Shown: positions 8,809 through 20,769 of the stretch, piece by piece
How the letters are laid out: each line of letters begins with the position of its first letter
Position numbering within the stretch: position 1 is the first letter of the stretch
Assembly: GCA_023213395.1 (NCBI GenBank)
Contig: CM041465.1
Span: 69,509,741-69,573,740 of the forward strand
Origin: Cycas panzhihuaensis
Taxonomy: Eukaryota; Cycadophyta
DNA: 64,000 nt
Reading direction: 5' to 3'
Made by a program: the position numbers and the translations under genes
Notes under the pieces: model-generated
The model's input: the letters and a program-made list of their open reading frames with translations, nothing else
Database searches by the model: none
What the model was told of the DNA's origin: nothing

Positions 8809-11720
8809 CCCAGAAGGTAGAACCAAAATGCCCCTTAGGGCAATCAAGAAAACTTAAACCGCAACCAGAGACAGAATCAGAATCAACACCAATGAGGCCA
8901 CATGGCCAATTCACAGAACCTGTTCTTTCCTGCTTCTGTAGTGCATTATTCTGACAAATCCTGGTTGATAGATTCATGAGCCTCTCGTCACATGGCAGAT
9001 TTCGAAGAGGTACTCATAGATACAAGGCTAGTTCAGGCCAAATTAGTTACATTTGGTGATGATGTTGTTTTAGAGGTTGCCAAAATTAGCAATACTCCCA
9101 TATGTTTTAAGGATTTTGACATTAGACATCACCTCAATAATGATTTTTATGTCCCTAACATGACATGCAATTTGTTATCTCTTAGCTGGATAAACAAGCA
9201 AAAGTTTGATGTCTTGTTTAGCCACCTTGGGAAATGTTTGATTACTGATTTGAATGGCAATTTGATTGCCTCTGGATATGAGGAACAAGATTTGTACAAG
9301 CTTGATGAAGTTTCAAGACCTACACTTCTGTAGAATGACACTAACACTTGTAGTAACACAACTTCCACTTCTGATACTTTTGCTTCCACCTCCAATATTA
9401 ATGAGCAATTTGCTTCAAAGGCATTTGTTTCTCAAAGACTTCCTAATGATCAATTGTGGCATCAACGCCTTGGTCATTTGAATATGAATAGCTTCCACTT
9501 ACTTTTTAAGTTGAACATGGTGCATGGATTACCAAATATTAAGCAGACTAAATGTTTTTGTGAGGCATGTGTTATGGGAAAACATCATTGGGCTCCATTC
9601 AAATCAAATGGCAGAGTCTGGCATGCTAAAGAACCATTGGGCCTTGTTCACTCTGACATCTATGGACCCATGTCTTAGGCATCATACAATGGTTATCGCT
9701 ACTTCATTACATTTATCGATGATTATTCTTGTAAGGTATGGATTTACTTCCTAAAGCAGAAATCAGAAGCATTTGAAAAGTTTAGAGAATTTAAGCATGG
9801 CGCTGAATTGGAATTTGAAAGGTCACTCAAAATCCTTTGCTGTGACAATGGAGGTGAATACATTTCTAGAGAATTCACCTAGTTTTCCAAAGATAATGGC
9901 ATCAAACAGCAATTTCCTACTCTTTACACACCTCAGCCAAATGGAGTTGTTGAGCGTATGAATTGGACCTTGGTTAGAAAAGGCAAAGCCATACTTGCCC
10001 AAAAAATTTGGGACTTTAATCCAGGGTTAAAGCCCTTAACACTATTGCTTATCTCACAAATCAAAGTCCAACCAAGGTACTTTTAAATATTACGCTTGAG
10101 GAGGCCTGGTCAGGTCAAAAAACCATGGTCTCACATTTGCGCACTTTTGGTTGTATAACGTATATACTTATATTGAAAGAACAAAAGAAGAAGTTGGACA
10201 ACAAAAGCAAGAAGTGTATTTTCATTAGTTACCATCTTGGTTGCAAAGCCTACAAACTTTATGATCATGCTACTAGGCAAAAGTATACATCTCAAGATGT
10301 AATTCTTTTATAAGAGAACCAAGACTTGGATGTACCACAACTTCCATTTTTTAATGAACAACCTATAGTAACTCATGTTCCAACTCTTGCTACACAGAAT
10401 GTTCCTGCAGTTCAATTGCCTCCATCTTCACCATATATTCCTGGTCCTTCATCTACATCTCCTACCTCTACTTCCACTTCCACAGTTCCTTTAAAAGATG
10501 CTCAAGTAGAGGTCACTTCAAAGAAGCTTCCCAAATGGTACTTACAGACAATCTCTTCTGCTCCATCACCTCTACAACAATCTAAGAGGCAATCTAAGTA
10601 TAGGTTATCCACCAACTTCACCTTAATGGAAGAAGCATTATCAACTCTTGAACTTACCACTTTTGCAAAAAGTTGTTATAGACCAAAAGTGGCAAGTAAC
10701 CATGAATGAGTAAATGAATTCTATTTTGGAAAACCACACTTGGGAGCTAGTTGAGCTACCAGATAGAAAGAAACCAATTGATTGCCATTGGATTTACAAA
10801 ATAAAATTTCATACTGATGGCCCCATTCAGTGCTATAAAGCACAACTGGTTGCCAAAGGTTTCAAACAGGTTGAGGGCATCAATTATGATGAAACATTTA
10901 CCCCCATTGCCAACATGACCACTATGAGGCTTGTTTTGGCATTAGCAGCTCAGTTTAATTGGCCTGTCTTCTAGATGGATGTGAATAGTGCCTTTTTGAA
11001 TGGCGATTTACAGGAGGAAGTGTACCTGAATCAACCTCCACCAATGTTGTTCATGACAAAAAACATCTAGTCTACAAGTTGAAGAAGGCTCTTTATGGCC
11101 TTAAGTAATCACCTCATGCTTGGTACGCAAAGATAGAGGAATATTTTCAAAAGCATGGACTTGTACGCTTATCTTCAAATCCCAATTTATGCATCAGAAT
11201 CCGAGATAACTTGATCGCTATAGTTATGTTGTATATTGATTATTTGTTGATAATTGGTAATGACATAGAGTGGATTTGATTGGGTTGGTTGTCAGGATAG
11301 TCATAGATCGACCTCAAGCTACTACTTTAACATGAGTTCTGCCTCTATTTCTTGGAGTTGTAAAAAACAACCACATGTCACCTTGTCCTCCATTGAAATA
11401 GAGTATAAAGTCATTGTCAACGTAGCTATAGAGGCTATCCAGCTAAGAAGGATTCTTGAAGAGTTTGGTACTGATCAAACACAAACTACCTCCCTCTTTT
11501 ATGACAATCGAAGTGTCCTCAAGTTAACCAAGAATCCTATATTCCATGTGAAAACAAAGCACATTAAGGTTCACCATCACTTCATCAAAGAACATGTTCA
11601 AAATGGTGTGATTGAGCTAGTTTACGAGCCGAGTGATGAATAGATTACAGATATCTTTACCAAAGCACTTGATCATCACAAATTCAAGTGGTTTCAGCAT
11701 GACCTCGATGTCAGAATTAA
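8809..11720 (+). pseudogene. pol: Copia J pol with internal RT deletion
   Basis: Protease: SWLIDS then TGA (8977-8979) where relatives have Gly, then ASRHM. Pre-integrase zinc region: LWHQRLGHLNM at 9453-9485 and CFCEACVMGK near 9555. Integrase core: HSDIYGP, then TAG, FIDDYS near 9715, DNGGEYIS near 9845. [20 protein letters not shown] at about 10845-10900 and MDVNSAFLNGDLQEEVYL after a TAG (10972-10974). RNase H: SWSCKKQPHVTLSS near 11350 and YDNRSVLKLTKNPIFH near 11500. At about 11255-11285 the frame passes from the RT block (ident. LLIIGND) almost directly into DWAG-like RNase H sequence, so several hundred bases including the RT connection region are missing. Multiple stops remain. Confidence 0.85.
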
Positions 11721-11742
11721 TGAGCTCATCATTAAGGAAGGG

Positions 11743-12128
11743 TGATAGAAGAATTAATGATGTATTCATTAATTCAACATTCGACCTTTGTAATTACATT
11801 GTACATTTGTAAATGTATTATTATGTTAGCAAGTCATGCTAGTCACTTCATTAACTCAATGTAATAAAGTGCATTGTAAATGTATTTAGTCATGTTAATG
11901 TTCGCAGTTAGTCATGACTTAAAGTTATGAGCCTAATGCTCATAGGGTTCTACATGCCCACAATACATTGTAAGCATGTAGCATCTATGTAACTTTACTC
12001 ATGCAAGGTGCCACTAGTCACCTTACATGATCAACCCCTCTCATAGATTCTTGCCTCTTTGTAATTATACATTTTATATATGTGAGGCACCTCATGTAAT
12101 GTGATTTAATAATGATAATGAGATATTG
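11743..12128 (+). repeat. 3' LTR of Copia J (right end truncated)
   Basis: Starts TGATAGAAGAATTAATG after the purine tract ATTAAGGAAGGG, the usual Copia 3' LTR position. The right end is uncertain. Sequence up to about 12128 is unlike the Gypsy D coding sequence that follows, and no terminal CA is convincing, so the LTR is probably truncated. Confidence 0.65.
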
Positions 12129-13980
12129 TCTTTGGAGGCTATACCAAGTCCACCTCCTCAATTTCCTTTGTGTACTTGTGCCCTTTGTCTTGTAGATCCT
12201 GGGTGGAAATTGGCTCCAAAGCCCCCTCCTTCATGTCAAATACCTCATTGTATTGCTTAATGATGGCCTGGATTTTTGTAGGAACCTCCTCCATGGTTAG
12301 TTTATAACAAGAGGGCATAAAAGATGTGGGATTCTTCTGCAATAACTTCTCCATTTGTTGAGAACTTACTAGCTGGGTTGGCGAAGTATTAGGGACCTAT
12401 AATTTGTATTTTTGACCCTTCTAGTGAAAACACATAAAATGTGCTCTATAATTGGTGACTATGTTTCCTCGATTTTGTAGCCATTAAATCCCCAACATGG
12501 CATCAACAACTCCAATGGGCATTATAAGCATACATGTAATTGTAGTATAATCTACTATTGTTAAGTTTACCTTTTGGCAGTAACCATTGCATGGCATAGT
12601 CCTTTCGTTGGCGATTGCCACTTGAAAAACATTGAGCAACTTATCTGTTGTTGGTTTATTTATGAAGTTATGGGTACTCCCACTATCTACCAAAACTGAG
12701 ATTTTTACATTTTTAATCAACCCTATGAATTGTAGCATCTAAGGAGTACAGGTCTCTCTAGTGATGGCTTGTAAAGAGATCTGTACATTATCTAAGTCGA
12801 TATTCAATAATTCATTGATTTCGGTTTCATTTTCTTTGACTATAGGTTCCTCATTGGGTTCTTCCTCTTCTTGCTCGTTTGATATTTTATCCTCATCGTT
12901 ATTTATAGTAAATATCTTCTTAGCTACACATTTATAATCAGGATTCCACTTTCCTATGCAATGGAAACATGTCTTGTTCTTAATATGTTCGACTCAAGTT
13001 AAGCACTCTTCTTTCTTCTCTGACATAGGCGCCCTTGCTTTTGTTCCTGACTATACCCAACTTGGTTGGAATTGTTGGCTTGGTTGCCTAGGTGAGTTGT
13101 TATGACAAACAAAATTAGGTCTACCTTCTCTATATTTAGCTTCAATGTTTTTGGCAAGACGAATAGCTTCCCTCACATTGGTTGCCCCCATTGTTTTTAT
13201 GTGATAACTAATATTACTTGTAAGCCCTCCGATGTAAGTTTGGGTAATGAGTTTGCTTGGTATGTTTCGTGTGACTAAGCTATGTAAGGCCTCAAATTGT
13301 TCGATGTGGGCCTGAATTGAGCCCGTTTGTTGTAATCAAGTGAGCTGAGAGAAATAATCCATGTTCTAGGTGTCCTCGTATTGCTCTATGAGGCCTATTT
13401 TTAGGGAATGCCAATCGTTGCTTGTTGTCCCCCTGCAAGTTCTCTTCCACCAATGGAACCACTGAAGAATCTTGCCACATAAATGGAGAAAAGTCACTAA
13501 GACTTGCTCTTGGTTGGGTAGGTTATATGCTTGGAACTAGGTTTCCATCTAAGTATCCAGTTGCGAATATCCCTTAGATTTGTCACAGTCAAATATTTCT
13601 AAAAAAAAAAATTCTCTCTCTGAGGCCATTTCCTTGTTTGTAATCTCTTTGATTCCTTTGTTGATGGTCCCTTTGATTCTTTCGTTCGTGGAATTCTTGA
13701 TTGGATCCCCAATGATCCATTTGTTGCTGGGATTTATCTTCACTCGAGGTTTTTCCTTCTTTAATTTTATCCAACCTCCTGCTTATGTTATCCAACAAAT
13801 TCTAGAGGTTATTTAAGGTCCTTCTTACATATGAGTCCATGTTTGATATCTTATCATTTAACTAGTCAACCCTCTTATCTATGTCTCCTATTGTTACTTA
13901 TAGACTGTTCACCAACTTGCATTGTTGAAGAGTCCTTCCCGATCTTAGTTCCGTTTAGAAAGATGTGGGGGTAAGGAAGA
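12129..13980 (-). pseudogene. gag-pro: Gypsy D gag-protease (broken)
   Basis: Read from right to left: a charged, repeat-like gag N terminus (ERKNQRDHQQRNQRDYK at about 13650-13700; compare L), the gag core (about 13050-13450), a zinc knuckle CFHCIGKWNPDYKC near 12925-12980 with Asn where His is expected, then the protease VLVDSGSTHNFINKP (about 12650-12700). The stretch that normally leads into RT (12139-12354) starts with typical sequence (EKLLQKNPTSFM, IIKQYNEVFD) but ends in an unrelated tail (STQDLQDKGHKYTKE). Stops and frameshifts separate the blocks. RT, RNase H and integrase are absent. Confidence 0.8.
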
Positions 13981-14072
13981 AAAATGGGGGAATTTTTTTT
14001 TTTGATTTTTGCTATAATAGAACCAATTTTTTTCCCCTCAATATGGCCTCAAAACGAGGCTCTAAAACCACT

Positions 14073-14610
14073 TGTAGTGACCGTACCGGCTTATTTCAAT
14101 TAATTGCTCCACAAACAGATAAATTCACATAATATACACTTGCAAGGTATAAATTGCAGAAATAAAATAACATAAACCTACTGAAATTGTAGCAATAAAC
14201 AATAATATAACTTACGGGAGCACAACTTCCATATAAAAAATAAATGGTAGAAATAGAGCATAAACTAAATAGGTACAATGTTACCAAAAGATCTCGCACA
14301 CGCAACTAAGAATGGATCCCTCTTCAAGGTGAGAAGTCCTCCACAAAATAGTTCAAAAGGCCAAAAATATGGCAGTCTAAGAGGTAATGAATGATGCCTA
14401 AAGGGGGCCAAAATACTCCTTATATAGGCGACCAAATGACCTTTAACAGAAGTCGGCCAAAAGGAGGCATAAAACCCACCCGCCTAAGAAGATTAGAAGT
14501 CAACTAGAATAATCCTCAAAATAGAAAAAGAAAGTAATATATATAGGTCAGTATTTCTATTCTTAAGGAATGTCAGCTAGACAACCTTCGAAGGTGTTTG
14601 GAATGCTACG
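14073..14610 (-). repeat. 5' LTR of Gypsy D
   Basis: About 538 bp. In plus reading it runs from TGTAGTGACC to GGAATGCTAC. On its left is AGTGGTTTTAGAGCC (minus strand, about 14057-14071), a decayed form of the TGGTATCAGAGCC primer site. Its ends match those of the C, L and M LTRs. The last one or two bases are uncertain because the terminal TG appears mutated. Confidence 0.75.
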
Positions 14611-15295
14611 TTTACCATGACCATAGAGGGATGTGACCCAATTATCTTCCCAAAGTAGAAATCAGAAAGTTTAATGGAAAAGATGTTAGAACTTGGGTAA
14701 GCCAAATGGAATAGTATTTTTGTTTTGACCAAGTCTTGACCAATAAAAAGATCATACTAGCCTTCTTACACACGGAAGCAAAACCCTTCCAATGGTGTAA
14801 AATGATGAAGAAAAAGATTAAAGGATTATTTTATAAGTGGAAAAATTTTATGGGGTTTTCTTTGCACAATTTGATAATATTTGAGACAATGATTACTTCA
14901 ACCAATTGGCTAAACTCAAATACGAAGGAATAGCGTAAGAATATACAACAGAGCACTAGAAACTTGCCACCTTGGTTGATGATTTAAGTAATGAAAAATT
15001 GTTTGAATTCTAAATTGGAGGGTTAAAGGATGATATCCAACACAAGTTGCACTTGTTGAAATCGAGTGATGTGACAACAACCATTAAGTTTGTTCAGCAA
15101 ATTGAAGCAAAAAATAAGGCTACCAAGAGATAGGATGGGTGAAAAAAAAAGACAACCAATGTACAATCCTGCGATATGAAGGATGATGACTAAGGAAATG
15201 GATGAGAAGAAGCAAAAGGGAATTTGTTTTTGATGCAATAAGAACTGGGATAAAGACAACAAGTGTTCAGAGAGGTAATTGGTCATCATAGAAGA
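14611..15295 (+). pseudogene. gag: Chromovirus E gag fragment
   Basis: Plus-strand Ty3/Gypsy gag without its LTR. Readable pieces: RKFNGKDVRTWVSQME near 14668-14715, LTNKKIILAFLHTEAKPFQW near 14735-14795, then after frameshifts LKDDIQHKLHLL near 15024-15060 and IKFVQQIEAKNKATKR near 15085-15135. A knuckle remnant near 15220-15265 reads CF, stop, CNKNWDKDNKC, with Asp in place of the zinc-binding His. It stops at GAAGA (15291-15295), the left target duplication of Copia G. The element continues at 30352. I infer one element from orientation, order of domains and the matching duplication. Confidence 0.75.
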
Positions 15296-15322
15296 TGTTA
15301 GAAATGGCATTTAGTCTACAAT
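15296..15322 (-). repeat. 27-bp remnant of Copia G 3' LTR
   Basis: Matches the first 27 bases of the G 5' LTR (29814-29840) with about three differences, including the terminal TGTTAGAAAT. It is flanked on the left by the GAAGA duplication and on the right by the LTR start of F. It is short, but the duplication makes it credible. Confidence 0.8.
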
Positions 15323-15872
15323 TGTTAAACCTTATGTTTACATGTTAAGGCTATGTACTTTATTTGTCATGTAATATTTGTACTTTTGTACTTTAGGGGT
15401 GACTTATCACTTAAGTAATAAAGTACACACCCACATTCTTTTCTAGTGACACAACATTGTCACTAAAGGGTCAAATGGACCCCCATGCACTTTTACTCAC
15501 TTGAGAGCCCTAAAAGGACACATGTCCTACATGCAAGGCATGTACCTTGGATGTTTGACACCTGTCAAACATCCAATGCCTCAGGTCTCTCCTTTCACTA
15601 TATATAATGAGACCTCTCCTCATTATTCTCATAGAGAGTTGGAGTTGTATTGTTATGCTGCCAGTTTGCTAATCAAACTGTTATTCATTTGGAGGTTGGA
15701 CCAATTCCAACCCCTCATCTTTGGTATCATTTTCTTGCTCCTTTTCATGCTTTATCTTGCTTATGTTTCATCTTAGAGTTTCATACTTGTTTAGCATTTA
15801 TTGCTTTCTAGAACTAGAGTGAACCTGGCTTCTAGATCTTGGGATTGTAAGGCCATTAGGCCATTTTTCACA
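15323..15872 (+). repeat. 5' LTR of Copia F
   Basis: 550 bp, TGTTAAACC to TTTTTCACA. It contains the palindrome region at 15404-15421 (one base changed), a 14-bp-arm hairpin (15547-15560 and 15563-15576) and the TATA-like TATATATAA at 15599-15607 about 25 bp downstream of it. Transcription would start shortly after the TATA box; this is inferred. Confidence 0.92.
15599..15607 (+). promoter_or_regulatory. TATA box of the Copia F LTR
   Basis: TATATATAA, followed by GAGACCTC as in the O (48054-48060) and P (53322-53328) LTRs, where the same position reads TATATAT. Its conserved place directly after the hairpin supports a promoter role. Confidence 0.6.
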
Positions 15873-15874
15873 TT

Positions 15875-15886
15875 TGGTATCAGAGC
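15875..15886 (+). other. Primer binding site, Copia F
   Basis: TGGTATCAGAGC, complementary to initiator tRNA-Met, two bases after the LTR terminus. Confidence 0.92.
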
Positions 15887-18219
15887 TAGAGGAGACTAGT
15901 TCCCTCTGTTTTGATTTTTCTGCTCAAGGAGATTCAAAGAAGGGTTACAAACCCTTGGTGACGACCTTCACCCTCCGAAGGCGATCCGAGGTTTGTTGAG
16001 ACCATTTTCTGCAGATTCAAGCTTTTGGAGCAATACTACAAGCTAGAGCAAGGCTATTTTCAGATCTAAATTTTTTTTTTTCCAGATCTCTATCAAGGGT
16101 GCAACACTGTTTTCTTCAAAAACAATGTTTTTTTTCGTAAATTTTCTTCAAGAAAAATTTATTTTGCAAAAAAAGGGGGGCAGATCTGTGTTATTCAATT
16201 GTTCTTTTCATCTCTAAACTGTAGCTGATATCCTACAATTTCTTTAACAAAGATGGGATGATTTATCACTATTTTCAGTGATTTCTAGTTCAGAAATTGA
16301 GGTTTCTTTGCTCTTTTCTCTTAAATCAGACTGGCTGTCCACATACTGACTCACATGCAGGAGTATTTATCTTCAAGGAAGAAGTCTGGACCATTGTGAA
16401 GCTCTCTTCACTCCTAGATAGTTGTACGACTATCATTTTCCCTCACTGGCTTGTGCGCCCTTCCAAAAACATCACTGCTTCGTTCTCTTTGCAGAAGCAA
16501 CGAAAGTCACTCAAACTGGAGGAAAATCTCTATCTGGACCGGGCGCCCCTGTGGCTGAAATTTCAGCTCGAACGGAGATCTGTACGCAGTGAACGAACCG
16601 ACTGTGTATCCACGGCGGGCACACGAACGACGGCGGCTCCGCCAACTTCAAATTTTTCAAAAATTTCGTTTTCTTAACTTTTACTTTTAACATTAGGTTA
16701 TAACAATTGGAATATCTCTAGAATATTCTTTTTTATATAAACTCTTTGTCCTAAAGTTTATATTAAGTATTCCTTTAAGTCACTTAAAATACTAAAAATT
16801 CACTTTTTTAGCCAAAATTCAAAGTGATTTTTAGTCTTTTAATTCTTTTTGACTTCACTTTAGTGAGAGAGAGACTAAACCAAGGTACTTCAGTGATTTT
16901 CTACATCAAAAGTGATATTTTCTCTTTATTAAGTCATTTTTCCTAGTCAAGGCACCTTCCATGGTGACCTTTGGTTTAATTTTTTTTGAAGAAAAAATCA
17001 CATTTTTTGTACTTTTGGAGTTAAAAATCTTCCTTGATACATAGTGAGTTCATTAAATGACTGATGCTAAGTCATTTTCTTATCATTGAAGATTAAAAAT
17101 ACTTGATTAAGTTGCTTATTAAGGCTCCCTGCGAAGTGTCCTTGTCACTCAAAGTTGCAAAAAAAATTGAATTTCAGCCTTTGTTTTTAGGCATTTCAAG
17201 CTTTATTTTACATTTATTTCATGTTTATAAGTGTTAAAAAGTCTTGTTGAAAGTAATTTTAAGTGTTGATACCTTGTCAAAAGTGATATTTATCAATGTT
17301 TCAACACTCCTTTTAAGGCACACTGCATGGTGACTTAGTGCCCTTAGTCTCAAAAAAGGGCTCAAAAACACTTCTATTTAATAAAATCACTTCATTTTTT
17401 GATAGTTGAGACTATTTTAAAGTCCCAACACTTGGTGCTTGGTGTCCTTATTTGGCAAGTGGTCTTCTTCTCTTCACTTTTGAGCATTAAAAGGAACCCA
17501 CTTGTACTTTCATCACAAGGTTTTGCTTTGCTTCTTTGAGTACTTAGCATCTTTTCAAAGTAATTTTTCTTGCAAAACTCATTGTACTCAAGCATCTTTT
17601 TTTACTTGGAATTGTATAGCACTCTCACTTCATTAAGTGCTCATTGTAAACAACACTTTAAGTGTTCATTTGATGTACTAGCTTGCTTCTTTTTGAAGCC
17701 TCTTTCATTGTAAGCTTAATCAAGCACTTTCATAAGTACATCATCCAAGTAAAATAAGTCTTAAGTTCACTTTAACCTTCTGAAAAGTGACTTAAAAATC
17801 TTGTTGGAGAGGCCCAAAAAACGTTTAAACCTTGCCTCTGAAATAACCTTAAGCTTGGTGCATTCCCTAGGGGACCAACCGACCGTATGGTCAGTGCACG
17901 ACAATTAAGGTTGCTTGAGGGAAAGGAGGTTTGAAAAGGGTGTTATTGGGGCTGTGAATCCCAGGGAAAGCATGGTACGTCGATGTAGATCAACCCTACT
18001 TGCCTTGTCCTAGATTTAACTTGGCCAACTGTTGGATCTCCTCTATAGATCAGGGTTGGACCAACTCCATAGCCTAGTCCTCCACCCCTCATCATTCCAT
18101 TCAGTTGTTGGATTTTCTAGTAAGATCAGAACTGTTGGTTTCGTTAGAAGGTGGAGCTTAAGCGACAAAAGCTTTGAGTTTCCAAGTTATCTGCTAGCTT
18201 CAAGCCTTACAACTGAAAC
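15887..18219 (+). other. Copia F leader
   Basis: About 2.3 kb between primer site and gag. The first 120 bp (GAGGAGACTAGTTCCCTC, then GGTGACGACCTTC and CGAAGGCGATCC) are shared by F, G, O and P and may be the packaging/dimer region. The middle (16500-16670) is richer in GC and differs among copies. The rest is AT-rich with recurring AAGTGATTTT, AAGTCACTT and GTACTTAAGCA words. The last 400 bp (17810-18219) are again well conserved with G and P. The 126-codon open frame at 16297-16677 is not conserved in sister copies and is not called a gene. Confidence 0.7.
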
Positions 18220-20769
18220 ATGGCTGCAATTAACATGCTTAATGCATGCACCATTAGATTAACAGGACAAGATAACTATCAAGAATGGAAAAGGATCACT
18301 CAGAATCTTTTGATAATGAACGAATTTTGGGGTTATGTTTCTGGAAGGATACCCCAACCTGTACCTGTTATCAATGGTAATATAACTATTCAACCTGATG
18401 ATGCTCTTGTTGCTGCTTGGGAAGCCAAAGATGAAATCGCTTTGGCATTCCTACATATGATTGTTGATGTTCATGTGGATCAAAATATTGTGTGTGCAAA
18501 AACTTCTAAGGAAACATAGGACATTTTGTCCTCTTTGTATGAAAGGCAAGATGAAGTTCGCATATTGATGGTAAAAGCCAAGTTGTATTCTGTAAAATTT
18601 GTCAAGCCTATGTCGGCTTTTATTTCCTCCATCAAGGAGGTATGTAATGAATTGAATACACTAGGTAGTCCAACAACTAGAGATGAGCTTATAACATCAA
18701 TCACCAAAGCTTTGCCAAAGGACTACAATGGCTTTATTTTTTCCACTACACGAGATGGTTCACTCAAACAAATGTCATTTAATGAACTTGAAAGCTTGTT
18801 GCTTCAAGAGGAGCAAATTTACACCAAGGATAATGAGGACGAACCATCTACATCAGGTGCATTCATGGCCAAATCAAAGGCCAAGCAGAATCCCAAACCC
18901 GCACTTACAAAGCAGTTTGGGAACATGAACATTGGTTCCTCAAAAACCAATGTTGTTTGTCATTATTGTGGCAAAGTTGGCCACATAGCACCTGATTGCA
19001 GAAACAAGCAAGCAGATCTACGAAAACAACAAAAGCAGTCCCGTCAACAAATCAGAGACAGCAACATCCACGGTAGTAATTCCAACAAAGACTCCAGCAA
19101 CAACAGCAGTAACAACCCGCTCGACCAAATCAAGGTGCTTATCGAGGAGGTCAAAGAGGAATGGGGGTTTTAGAGGCGGCAATCAACGGCACTTCAATCA
19201 GTTTGCAGATGAAGACAAACTGTTTTGTGCTTATCAATCATCCAAGGTTGATGAAACTTGGATTATTGACTCTGGAGCTACTCAACACATGACTGGGAGT
19301 GAAGAACTCCTTTGCGACATCAAGGAAGAAAAAGGTCAATCAGTGACCTTCGGCAACAATCAATCTGTCAAGATTTCTGGCATAGGCACAATAGCTCCAT
19401 TTCATTCTTCTTTTAATCCTTCCTCTTCATTTCTCAATGGCAATGCCTACTTCATACCTTCTATGGACAAAAGCTTGTTATCTGTTAGCAAATTGGACAA
19501 GCAACAGATGAGCATTTTGCTAAAAAATGGGAAATGTTTAATAAGTGACAAAGATGACCAAGTAGTAGCTGTTGTATATGAGGATCATGGCCTTTACAAA
19601 TTGGACGCTAATAATGTAACACTTGATTATGCTTAGTTTGGATCCATTGTCACTCAAAACTTGTCCAAGATGCAACTTTGGCATCAACGTCTAGGCCATT
19701 TGAGCTTAGACAATCTCAGGCAGATGGTGAACAAAAACCTAGTACATGGGCTTCCAAAGATATATGGCACAAAATGTCTTTGTGAAGCATGCATAATGGG
19801 GACACAACATCGCTTGCCTTTTCCTAAAGGCAAAGCTTGGCGTGCATCACATCCTTTGCACCTGGTGCACTCAGATTTGTGTGGACCTATGTCCACCTCA
19901 TCCTTTGGAGGAGCTTTGTACTACATCTCCTTCATTGATGACTTTTCTCATAAAGTCTGGGTCTACTTCATCAAGCACAAGTCTGAAGCATTTTCAAAGT
20001 TGAAAGAATTCAAGCTTGAAGTGGAGAACGAGTCTGGCCAATCTATCAAAACACTAAGGATAGACAATGGAGGTGAATTTACTTCAAATGAATTCACCCA
20101 ATTCTGCAAGGATAATGGTATTCAGAGATAGCTTACTATTCCTCACACTCCTCAACAAAATGGAGTCTCCGAAAGAATGAACAGAACTTTGGCTAATAAA
20201 GTCAAAGCAATGATGCATACAAAAGGACTCACTCGAGCTTACTAGGCAGAGGCATTCCACACAACTGCCTATGTGGAAAATCGAAGTCCAATTACAACAG
20301 TCACTGACATCACACCCAAGGAGGCATGGTTTGGCAAAAAGCCAACTGTCAACCATTTGAGGACTTTTGGGTGCACTGCTTATATGCACATCCCCAATCA
20401 GCAAAGAACAAAATTAGACAAGCATAGTCTAAAATGCATCTTTGTAGGTTATGCCATTCATAGCAAAGCCTACAAGTTGTATGATCCCATTGGAAAGAAA
20501 ATGCATTTCTCAAGAGATGTAATCTTTGCTGAAGACAATCAAAAGGAGTTGCAAACAACATCCATGCACCCCCCCATTGACAAGGGCAAAAAGATTGTTG
20601 AGGCTTTCCTTCCCTCTCAATCTTCAACTCCATATACATCATCTGCACCTGCTGGACTGTCCACATCATCAGATTTTGCTCCACTTGATCCTAGCACATC
20701 TTCTGTTGATCAACCACTTAGACCAGGAGATCCTGAGGTTCAAGTCACATCAATTAAAAAGTTACCATG
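18220..20769 (+). pseudogene. gag-pol: Copia F gag-protease-integrase (broken, 3' lost)
   Basis: Start at 18220 gives MAAINMLNACTIRLTGQ. The gag core is open except TAG at 18517-18519 for Trp. The knuckle CHYCGKVGHIAPDC is intact (about 18957-19000), followed by a Q-rich then RGG-like linker in which CAA/CAG codons have become TAA/TAG. Protease IDSGATQHM at about 19264-19290. Integrase zinc region LWHQRLGHLS (19675-19704) and CLCEACIMG (near 19780). Integrase core: HSDLCGP (near 19869), DNGGEFTS (20064-20087) and PHTPQQNGVSER (20139-20174). Stops at about 19634, 20129 and 20242. The Ser/Pro-rich linker ends at 20769; RT and RNase H are deleted. Confidence 0.92.

Larger units (their letters stand above)
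8809..12128 (+). mobile_element. Copia element J (second Copia lineage), 3' part
   Basis: Plus-strand Copia distinct from the A/B/F/G/O/P family in protein sequence and LTR. It starts abruptly at 8809 beside the LTR of B (B inserted into J) and runs through protease, integrase, RT and RNase H to a polypurine tract and 3' LTR at 11743. The LTR is cut at about 12128 where minus-strand Gypsy D begins. Confidence 0.85.
12129..14610 (-). mobile_element. Gypsy element D, 5' part
   Basis: Minus-strand Ty3/Gypsy element: 5' LTR (14073-14610), diverged tRNA-Met primer site, gag, knuckle and protease. It ends soon after the protease at about 12129, before RT. It is related to L and M by LTR termini (TGTAGCATTCC-type start) and gag motifs. 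To its right, gag of element E in plus orientation begins, so D may have inserted in E. The left flank needed to prove this has been replaced by J. Confidence 0.8.
15323..20769 (+). mobile_element. Copia element F, 3' truncated
   Basis: Plus-strand Copia with complete 5' LTR, primer site, leader, gag, protease and integrase. It breaks off in the integrase-RT linker at about 20769, where it fuses to minus-strand RNase H sequence of G. It sits in the 3' LTR of G (left flank ACAAT). It has the best preserved gag in the window. Confidence 0.9.

Noticed and set aside
13580-13816. Hydrophobic plus-strand frame resembling a membrane protein
   Set aside because: Antisense of the charged Gln/Arg-rich gag N terminus of Gypsy D, whose complement is automatically Leu/Phe/Ser-rich.
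16297-16677. 126-codon open frame in the Copia F leader
   Set aside because: It lies in the untranslated leader, has no recognisable domain, and the same place in the G, O and P leaders is not open in a matching frame.
18526-19173. Gag C-terminal tail reading Asn-rich then LDQIKVLIEEVKEE
   Set aside because: Shifted-frame translation of the polyglutamine/RGG linker. The P copy shows the biologically sensible frame.
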